DNA from: CAYMDS01 sp964576705 | GTDB taxonomy: Bacteria > Patescibacteriota > Microgenomatia > Levybacterales > UBA12049 | Assembly: GCA_964576705.1 (NCBI GenBank) | Contig: CAZNVI010000032.1 | Coordinates: 1-12,341 of the forward strand | Length of the DNA: 12,341 nucleotides | Direction: 5' to 3' | Shown here: positions 7,600 to 12,341 of the stretch, one piece after another | How positions within the stretch are numbered: position 1 is the stretch's first letter | Layout of the letters: each line of letters opens with the position of its first letter | Position numbers and translations under genes: made by a program | Notes under the pieces: generated by a model | What the model was told of the DNA's origin: nothing | The model's database searches: none | The model's input: only the letters and a program-made list of their open reading frames with translations

Positions 7600-9438
7600 C
7601 TCTCTAAGGAACAAATTGTAATCGAACTGGCTTACTCTACCATCATCTGTAATATCGGCCGTATCTTTCTTACTTTGGTCACTACAGTTTCTAGGAGGTG
7701 CGAGATCAGAAAAACAATCAAGTAATAGATTGTAATCTAAAGCTGAAAGTTGGTTATCATTATTTATATCTCCTGTAGTCAGAGCAAGTGGAGATAAAGT
7801 ATTAACCTGTCCTGAGGTGATCGTGACGATACCTTGTATAGGCTTCTTAAGATATTGAGGAACTTTTATCTTAATTATGTAGATCCCTGTTACAAGCTGT
7901 CCCATATCGATACTGCCCGTAAAATCTCCATTAGTTGAGTTAAATAAAATATTTCCTTGTTTAGTTGCGACAAGTTGATTAGATGCGTTATATGCTTCAA
8001 CTGTTACAGCTCTAGTTGTATGTAAAGGATTCATGTTGCCAAGACTACTTGCGGAAGTGTTATCCCCGCCCTGGCCAATTCCATGTAAAAAAACAGTACT
8101 ATTCAGGACCGTTGCGCCGGGAGCAATAGTAGCTGTAGGTGGAGGTGGAGGTGGAGTATTAGTCGGGGTGGGCGAAGCTGTAGCTGTAGGAGTTATGGTC
8201 GGAGTTACACTAGGCGTGATATTATTACTCCTAATCTCTACAGAAGATAACGCGGCATTTGTAATACGTGAATATGAATTAATCATTTTGGCTGCATTTG
8301 CATAAACATTAGATTCAATAAAACCTACTAGAAACCTCGAGGGAGTAGCAGTCAGGTGCTTCGATGTTCCGTCTCTCCCAAAACCGAATACGGTCATATT
8401 ATCTTGCATCTGCTTATATGAATCTATCTTCGTATCATCCTCTAAGTGAGATAAAAATAAAGATCGGTTCTTTGATGTATCGCTGAAATATATCCACTCA
8501 GGAGAAGATAAATCACGGGTCCATTCCTGATTTGCCGTATATCTTTCACCGCTAGATAGAATCATAAAATTTGTACTTGCGTTAAAAACACCATTCGGAG
8601 TACCTTCATAAAGAAACCAATAAGAATGTCCGACGCTGGATAATGTCATTCTGGCAAAGGTCGGATAAATCTCCCAAATACCTGACCAATTACCATTTGT
8701 AGAACTTATTATGGCTTTAAGGGGACCTTGAGATATTATTTGACTCGTGGAACCAGTACTCCCGGGGTGAAAAAATCCCTCCGGATGCACCATATTAGGT
8801 ATCCCGCGGAAATTACCGGCTGACCCACCGGTGGGCCTATACGAAATCCAATCTACTCCATCCTTATCCAACATCCCCGCAAAACCAGCACCTGCTTTAT
8901 GATAATAGTAAGTTCCGGTTGATGTAGTAAATCTGAAACTTGACTGTCCCTGATAGCTCACATTATCTGTCACACCTACCTGTGGCGTAAAGGCAGGTAA
9001 GCTAAAATTACTGCCTGTATCAAAATACAGATAATAATTCTTATTAGTCCCCGTTGGTATATCAGGTGACATGAATATAAATTTACCGCTACTATTAGCT
9101 TGACCGTCAAATTGAAAAGGCACAGACGCATTAACCATAGCGCCTTGAGAGTTTACTTCCACTAACTTTAGTGAGCTCAGATTAACAACGCCGCTTCCGC
9201 CTGCGGATTGAAGTAATTGGGAAAAATTGATAGTAGTTTCAATAGGTGTACCGTTTGCTATTTGAATAGCCGGATTTATAGCAAGTTTCACGCGGTACTT
9301 CCGTGATGATTCATGCCACGGCGATGGAGTTTGAGAATGTACGGGATTATTAATCAGAGGGATAATAATAAAAATGAAAATTAATCCGACTATCAACAAT
9401 TTTCCTACAGTGAATTTATAACCCAATTTCATGCTCAT
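7576..9438 (-). CDS. Secreted protein with Thr/Pro linker and C-terminal dockerin-like domain
   Basis: A 620-residue exported protein, counted from the ATG at 9438. A basic N-terminus and a hydrophobic run (about 15-28) form a signal peptide, with a likely cleavage near VHS-Q. Residues 40-400 look beta-rich: the start resembles DUF2341-type beta-sandwiches, and later motifs (RGIPNMVHPEGFFHPG, SQGPLK, YWFLYEGTP) resemble uncharacterised proteins that I associate with polysaccharide-lyase relatives. Residues 403-443 are a Thr/Pro/Ser linker with six consecutive prolines. A beta module with LHGIGQGGDN follows, then two dockerin-type calcium loops, D557-I-N-N-D to D568 and D595-I-T-D-D to D606. 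Two cysteines between them may form a disulfide. The ATG at 9438 is preferred over TTG 9474 because a -10 box ends 7 nt upstream and the TTG lies in a -35 box. Catalytic activity unproven; no cohesin partner is seen here. Confidence 0.75.
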   Translation of the reverse strand: MSMKLGYKFTVGKLLIVGLIFIFIIIPLINNPVHSQTPSPWHESSRKYRVKLAINPAIQIANGTPIETTINFSQLLQSAGGSGVVNLSSLKLVEVNSQGAMVNASVPFQFDGQANSSGKFIFMSPDIPTGTNKNYYLYFDTGSNFSLPAFTPQVGVTDNVSYQGQSSFRFTTSTGTYYYHKAGAGFAGMLDKDGVDWISYRPTGGSAGNFRGIPNMVHPEGFFHPGSTGSTSQIISQGPLKAIISSTNGNWSGIWEIYPTFARMTLSSVGHSYWFLYEGTPNGVFNASTNFMILSSGERYTANQEWTRDLSSPEWIYFSDTSKNRSLFLSHLEDDTKIDSYKQMQDNMTVFGFGRDGTSKHLTATPSRFLVGFIESNVYANAAKMINSYSRITNAALSSVEIRSNNITPSVTPTITPTATASPTPTNTPPPPPPTATIAPGATVLNSTVFLHGIGQGGDNTSASSLGNMNPLHTTRAVTVEAYNASNQLVATKQGNILFNSTNGDFTGSIDMGQLVTGIYIIKIKVPQYLKKPIQGIVTITSGQVNTLSPLALTTGDINNDNQLSALDYNLLLDCFSDLAPPRNCSDQSKKDTADITDDGRVSQFDYNLFLRELSTQQGQ

Positions 9439-9445
9439 AATACTT

Positions 9446-9459
9446 ATATTACATAATAT
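9446..9459. promoter_or_regulatory. 14-bp dyad over the dockerin-gene -10 box, possible operator
   Basis: ATATTA-CA-TAATAT is a perfect palindrome with a 2-nt centre. It includes the -10 hexamer of the minus-strand promoter. A protein bound here would block that promoter. The low base complexity makes a chance origin possible. Confidence 0.25.
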
Positions 9460-9474
9460 CCCAAGCTTAGGCAA
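9446..9474 (-). promoter_or_regulatory. Promoter of the dockerin-protein gene
   Basis: On the minus strand TTGCCT (9474-9469), a 17-nt spacer and TAATAT (9451-9446) form a good sigma-70-type promoter. The ATG at 9438 comes 7 nt after the -10. The TTG of the -35 box is also the first codon of the longest frame, so a gene caller may take it as the start wrongly. Confidence 0.55.
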
Positions 9475-9487
9475 TGTTCTATAATTC

Positions 9488-9517
9488 TTGCTTATTGTAA
9501 ATGATCAGATATACTAT
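9488..9517 (+). promoter_or_regulatory. Promoter of the ADP-ribose-type Nudix gene
   Basis: TTGCTT (9488-9493) is followed after 16 nt by TATACT (9510-9515) or after 18 nt by TACTAT (9512-9517). The latter ends exactly 6 nt before the ATG at 9524. The promoter is back to back with the dockerin-gene promoter, with their -35 boxes 13 nt apart. Confidence 0.5.
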
Positions 9518-9523
9518 TCAAAC

Positions 9524-10063
9524 ATGATTAAAAGACTGACTCGAAAGACAATTTATAAAGACGAATGGCTCACCCTTTACCAAGACGGGGTAAGATTTGA
9601 TGATAATTCAAAAGGCACTATAGCATGGGCCGACAGAAAAGATGGAGTAGGAATTGTAGTCGTCACTAAAGATAATAAAATACTACTAAATAAAGAGTAT
9701 AGATATATAGTAAATGAATATAGCTGGGAAATTCCAGGAGGAGGGATAGACGAGGGTGAAACGCCAGAAGTAGCTGCGATTAGAGAACTTTATGAGGAAA
9801 CCGGAATTAAAGCAGAAAAAGTCGAAAAAGTAGGAGTATTTTATCCTTTAAATAGTTTCAATAGTGAAAATGTAATCTTGTTCTATACTATTATCGAACC
9901 TACTGAACCAACGCTTTCAAAAATAGAACCCAGCGAAAATATTCTTGAGCATAAATACTTCACATTCGATGAAGTGCTGCAAATGATAGATAGCGGTAAA
10001 ATTAACGATGCATTGACGGCAAACGCCATCCAAATCATCATCCGTAAGCTTCAAAAAGTATAA
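9524..10063 (+). CDS. Nudix hydrolase, ADP-ribose pyrophosphatase type
   Basis: A 179-residue protein with a complete Nudix box G-x5-E-x7-RE-U-x-EE-x-G-U, from G73 to I95 (GG-IDEGE...RELYEETGI). The catalytic glutamates E91 and E92 and the metal-binding E88 are present. The N-terminal strand pattern (RKTIYKDEWLTLYQD) and the EYRY...WEIPGGG run are typical of the NudF/ADP-ribose pyrophosphatase group. That group splits ADP-ribose or related sugar nucleotides to AMP and sugar phosphate in the cytoplasm. The ATG at 9524 is preferred over an upstream TTG at 9488 because a -10/-35 pair lies between them and the TTG is part of the -35 box. The 3' end overlaps the convergent obg gene by 13 nt. Sugar-nucleotide specificity not determinable. 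Confidence 0.85.
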   Translation: MIKRLTRKTIYKDEWLTLYQDGVRFDDNSKGTIAWADRKDGVGIVVVTKDNKILLNKEYRYIVNEYSWEIPGGGIDEGETPEVAAIRELYEETGIKAEKVEKVGVFYPLNSFNSENVILFYTIIEPTEPTLSKIEPSENILEHKYFTFDEVLQMIDSGKINDALTANAIQIIIRKLQKV

Positions 10064-11013
10064 CGCCGTAAATTCTCTTTCAATTTATTGATACTATCTA
10101 AATCATATATTGAAGCTGTTAGTATATTACTTCCCATCTTTTTGAGTGACTTAATTTTATTCGTGAGTACTTTTTTATCCAAAAGATCTGCTTTAGTTAA
10201 TACGATAATTTCTATTTTCTCCAGTAATCCAGGGCTGTAATTTGTTAACTCATCCCGGATAATATTATAACTGCCTAATAAATCATTTTCTGTGGAGTCG
10301 ATACAGTGGACTATCAATTTAGTTTTCTCTATATGTTTTAAAAACTTAACGCCTAGTCCTTTACCAGCTGATGCACCTGTTATAAGTCCTGGAATGTCAG
10401 CGATAGTAATACTATCCATCATCCCAATATTCGGCTCTAGTGTCGTAAAATGATAATCTGCGATTTTGGGAGAAGCGCTCGTAAGAACACTAAGTAGGCT
10501 ACTTTTCCCAACATTTGGAAGTCCTATAAGGCCGATATCTGCAATTATTAACAATTCCAAAATCAACTGCTTAATCTCACCTGATGCTCCCTTCTCTGCA
10601 TCACGGGGAGAATTTTTAAATGCTATTTTTAACTCATGGTTTCCTCTACCGCCTAAACCACCACGCGCCACAAGTATAGGAGTAAATGTGTCTATAATTT
10701 CATATCTCTTCCTGGATTTTTTATCAGTAATACGAGTTCCTATCGGAACTTGAATGGTCAAATCTTTCGCATTTCGCCCAAATCTATTCTGCTTTGCACC
10801 ATTCTCACCATTTTCTGCCTGCACTTCTTTCTTATATCGAAACGTTGATAGCGCACTCAAATCAGTAACACCTATGAAATAAATGCTTCCACCATTGCCA
10901 CCGTTCCCGCCATCCGGGCCGCCTTTTGCTGTTTGTCCGTCATGCCACAAAGAAGGAGATCCATTCCCGCCATTACCAGAAATAACTGTAATTGTAACTT
11001 CGTCCACCAACAT
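10051..11013 (-). CDS. obg: GTPase Obg, short form without C-terminal domain
   Basis: A 320-residue ribosome-associated GTPase. The N-terminal Obg fold (1-157) has the glycine-rich turns GNGGNG and KGGPDGGNGGNGG. The G domain has G1 GLPNVGKSS (164-172), a TT switch in HFTTLEPNIG, G3 DIPG (206-209) and G4 TKAD (273-276, T for the usual N). It acts in 50S subunit maturation and growth control. The protein stops at the end of the G domain: no OCT or TGS extension. The loop before KGGPDGG reads LWHDGQTA where most Obg proteins have a conserved FRREK element. The ATG at 11013 (MLVDEV) is chosen over 11031 because it matches the family N-terminus and lies 8 nt after an extended -10. It is divergent from the SDR gene. 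Very sure of the family. Confidence 0.93.
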   Translation of the reverse strand: MLVDEVTITVISGNGGNGSPSLWHDGQTAKGGPDGGNGGNGGSIYFIGVTDLSALSTFRYKKEVQAENGENGAKQNRFGRNAKDLTIQVPIGTRITDKKSRKRYEIIDTFTPILVARGGLGGRGNHELKIAFKNSPRDAEKGASGEIKQLILELLIIADIGLIGLPNVGKSSLLSVLTSASPKIADYHFTTLEPNIGMMDSITIADIPGLITGASAGKGLGVKFLKHIEKTKLIVHCIDSTENDLLGSYNIIRDELTNYSPGLLEKIEIIVLTKADLLDKKVLTNKIKSLKKMGSNILTASIYDLDSINKLKENLRRYTF

Positions 11014-11021
11014 ACCTGCGT

Positions 11022-11030
11022 ATTGTAGCA
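11022..11030 (-). promoter_or_regulatory. Extended -10 promoter for obg
   Basis: TGC followed by TACAAT (11027-11022) on the minus strand, 8 nt before the ATG at 11013. A second candidate, TATAAT at 11062-11057, would give a longer leader of about 35-40 nt. Between them lies an 11-bp palindrome, AGATA-C-TATCT, at 11040-11050. Confidence 0.45.
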
Positions 11031-11068
11031 TGTAAGACTAGATACTATCTGCTAATATTATAGACTGA

Positions 11069-11077
11069 TGGTATAAT
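11069..11077 (+). promoter_or_regulatory. Extended -10 promoter of the SDR gene
   Basis: TGG followed by TATAAT (11072-11077), then CTCCTT and the ATG at 11084. The six bases before the ATG are the opposite of a Shine-Dalgarno sequence (pyrimidine-rich), so normal SD-led initiation is not expected. Confidence 0.6.
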
Positions 11078-11083
11078 CTCCTT

Positions 11084-11812
11084 ATGAAAATAATTGTTAC
11101 TGGAGATAGGGGCTATCTCGGCAGTGCTTTTGTTGAACGATACAGTAAAGACTACGAAATTATTGGTTATGATCATAAAAACGGCGAAGAGCTCCTCGAT
11201 TATGCGTCTCTTATTGGCAAAATACGAGACGCAGAGCAAGTCGTCCATTTGGCTGCAATCCCAAAGCCTGTTGAGGGAAGAGATTTTGAAGATTATTTCA
11301 AAAACAATGTACAAGCGACCCTAAATATCGCAAAAGCATCTGTTGAAAGCAAAGTAAAAAGAATCATTTACGCAAGTTCTACGACAATCTACGGCATTGA
11401 ACGCGGTATTCCTTTCAAGACACCAATAAAAGAGGATCAACCGTTTGTCTCACAGTACATCACTGCTGATCAACTCTTATGTCGCGATGTTGATCTCTCA
11501 TATCATATGAGTAAAGTGATGGCAGAGCAGATTATGGCGTGGTATGGACTAAATAAGAAATTACAGACGATCACCTTGCGTTTTGGACCTATAAATAAAG
11601 TTTTCTTGGGGACAAGCGTGAGTATAAATAATGCTACTCAAGCGATTAAATTAGCCTTAGATTATAACGGAGAACTATGGTATGAACCATTTAGCATTGT
11701 TGACGAAATCGAACATATAGACATTTCCAAAGCAAAAAATATTTTAGGGTATAACCCAGAAAAACCAAACTATACACCTGACCAAATAAATTCCACCCTT
11801 GATAAAAAATAA
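11084..11812 (+). CDS. NAD-dependent epimerase/dehydratase (extended SDR), short
   Basis: A 242-residue Rossmann protein. It has the cofactor motif TG-x2-G-x2-G (G7, G10, G13 in TGDRGYLG), VVHLAA after strand 4, ASSTTIYG (S98/S99/T100), the catalytic pair Y140-x3-K144 in YHMSK, and LRFGPI in the substrate-domain entry. These mark the sugar-nucleotide epimerase/dehydratase group, cytoplasmic enzymes that rework UDP-, GDP- or dTDP-sugars with NAD(P). The usual length is about 300-330; the missing part falls in the C-terminal substrate domain, so specificity is unclear. It might supply sugars for the glycosyltransferase cluster 6 kb away, but nothing here links them directly. Its promoter gives a predicted leaderless message. 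The next gene starts about 40 nt downstream with its own -10 box. Confidence 0.82.
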   Translation: MKIIVTGDRGYLGSAFVERYSKDYEIIGYDHKNGEELLDYASLIGKIRDAEQVVHLAAIPKPVEGRDFEDYFKNNVQATLNIAKASVESKVKRIIYASSTTIYGIERGIPFKTPIKEDQPFVSQYITADQLLCRDVDLSYHMSKVMAEQIMAWYGLNKKLQTITLRFGPINKVFLGTSVSINNATQAIKLALDYNGELWYEPFSIVDEIEHIDISKAKNILGYNPEKPNYTPDQINSTLDKK

Positions 11813-11820
11813 ACCCCAAC

Positions 11821-11847
11821 TACCACTAAAAATTAGATTCGGTGGTA
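11821..11847. repeat. Inverted repeat overlapping the second Nudix promoter
   Basis: TACCAC (11821-11826) and GTGGTA (11842-11847) are perfect complements with a 15-nt loop. The right arm covers the TGG and the first bases of the -10 box of the next gene. It could be an operator. It lacks the T-run expected of a terminator for the SDR gene. Confidence 0.3.
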
Positions 11848-11851
11848 TAAT
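11843..11851 (+). promoter_or_regulatory. Extended -10 promoter of the second Nudix gene
   Basis: TGG followed by TATAAT (11846-11851). The only possible canonical start, TTG at 11852, touches the -10 box, so transcription should begin downstream of it. The codon at the usual 6-nt spacing is ATA at 11858. Confidence 0.5.
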
Positions 11852-12291
11852 TTGGATATAGAATTACGAGGAGACGATTCATCCGCTTACCACTTCTCTG
11901 TCGGTGCAGTAGTAAGAAAAGATGATAAAGTCGCTATTATTCATAAAAAAGGTGCTTATTATACACTGCCTCGAGAAACCGTTTACATACACGAAACCAT
12001 CGTAAGTGGACTTAAAAGAGGAGCCAAAGAAGAACTAGGAGTAAGCATAAATCTTATAAGATTTCTTGGAGGGTTAATTACATATTTTAAACGAGAAAAT
12101 AGTAAGACTGATATTGAAAAACAACTATATATTTTGAAACAGAAGTAAAGAGTGAAGATGGAATTAAAAACCAAGAAAATGACGAATTAGATGATAAAAC
12201 TCTCTGGATTTCATTTGATAAGGCATGTAAACTACTTGAAGAACACAATGATCCTGAGTTAGAAATCCTCAAACGCACACAGAGTTTGTGA
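11852..12291 (+). pseudogene. Nudix-family hydrolase, frameshifted
   Basis: The first frame (11852-12148) gives 98 residues with a Nudix-like core: SVGAVVRKDDKVAIIHKKG, then LPRE and a helix ending RGAKEELGV. This keeps the R and the EE-x-G-U of the Nudix box but lacks its leading glycines and has RG in place of RE. It stops at TAA 12146. The neighbouring frame continues at once from 12133 with FETEVKSEDG, LWISFDKACKLLEE and a stop TGA at 12289-12291, a typical Nudix C-terminal half. One extra T in the T4 run at 12132-12135 would join the two into a protein of about 146 residues. This is a real frameshift or a sequencing/assembly error. No slippery heptamer is present, so programmed shifting is unlikely. 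No ATG or GTG start is available. Substrate unknown. Confidence 0.7.
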
Positions 12292-12341
12292 CCCGTAAGG
12301 GAATCGAACCCTTTTTAGCAGAATGAGAATCTGCTGTCCTA
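12289..12341 (-). tRNA. tRNA-Glu(CTC), 5' part outside window
   Basis: Read on the minus strand from the right edge: the end of the D arm (TAGGAC), anticodon arm GCAGA-TTCTCAT-TCTGC with anticodon CTC, a 4-nt variable loop, T arm AAGGG-TTCGATT-CCCTT, acceptor strand ACGGGTC and discriminator A at 12289. The ACGGGTCA end is typical of bacterial tRNA-Glu. The 3' CCA is not encoded (CAA follows), so it must be added after transcription. The 5' acceptor strand and most of the D arm lie beyond 12341. The 3' end overlaps the stop codon of the convergent Nudix gene. Confidence 0.9.

Noticed and set aside
8033..8305. Plus-strand frame of 90 residues rich in Gly and Val
   Set aside because: It is the antisense of the Thr/Pro linker of the secreted protein; the low-complexity Gly/Val run comes from Pro and Thr codons, and no promoter or start signal supports it.
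10466..10753. Plus-strand frame inside obg
   Set aside because: A shadow of the Obg fold and G1 region; the obg frame has all the family motifs.
11094..11324. Alternative-frame ORF overlapping the SDR gene start
   Set aside because: The overlapping SDR frame has the Rossmann motif and promoter; this frame shows no recognisable feature.
11821..11847. Rho-independent terminator after the SDR gene
   Set aside because: The stem is only 6 bp with a 15-nt loop, and no T-run follows; the right arm is part of the next promoter.
12131..12148. Programmed -1 ribosomal frameshift in the second Nudix gene
   Set aside because: The sequence at the break (T-ATT-TTG) does not allow re-pairing in both sites, and no downstream hairpin is evident. 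A one-base loss in the T run is simpler.

Overview
This AT-rich window most likely comes from a member of the Candidate Phyla Radiation (Patescibacteria), probably the Microgenomates group. This is inferred from the gene content: several GT-C membrane glycosyltransferases, a short Obg without a C-terminal extension, a secreted protein with a Thr/Pro linker and a dockerin-like tail, very tight packing, and AT-rich low-complexity words between genes. TAA, TAG and TGA all end genes and no frame needs TGA as glycine, so the standard bacterial code applies and the code-25 CPR lineages are unlikely.

Layout. 1-4998 (minus strand) is a glycosylation cluster: three multi-membrane GT-C enzymes (one running off the left edge, one cut by a 100-N gap), a GT2 polyprenyl-phosphate sugar synthase that could make their lipid-linked donor, and a MazG-like pyrophosphohydrolase. 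5077-7599 (plus) is a two-gene unit, an ABC exporter followed 3 nt later by a zinc phospholipase C-like protein. 7576-9438 (minus) is a secreted protein whose N-terminal region resembles sugar-active or carbohydrate-binding proteins, with a Thr/Pro linker, a beta module and two dockerin calcium loops. 9524-10063 (plus) is an ADP-ribose-type Nudix hydrolase, 10051-11013 (minus) the GTPase Obg, 11084-11812 (plus) a short SDR epimerase, and 11852-12291 (plus) a second, frameshifted Nudix gene. The right edge holds the 3' part of a tRNA-Glu(CTC) on the minus strand.

The most notable pattern is at gene starts. No gene has a clear Shine-Dalgarno sequence. Instead a TATAAT-like -10 box, often with an extended TGn, lies 6 to 8 nt before the start codon, so transcription should begin at or next to the start codon and many messages here should be leaderless. 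This pattern corrects two starts: the longest frames at 9474 and 9488 begin on TTG triplets that look like -35 boxes. It also suggests that the second Nudix gene has an ATA where its start codon should be.

The GT-C enzymes, the donor synthase and the secreted Thr/Pro-rich protein could belong to one surface glycoprotein pathway; this is inference from co-location. There is no stretch of more than 300 bases without a gene. I saw no CRISPR array, insertion sequence or phage gene.
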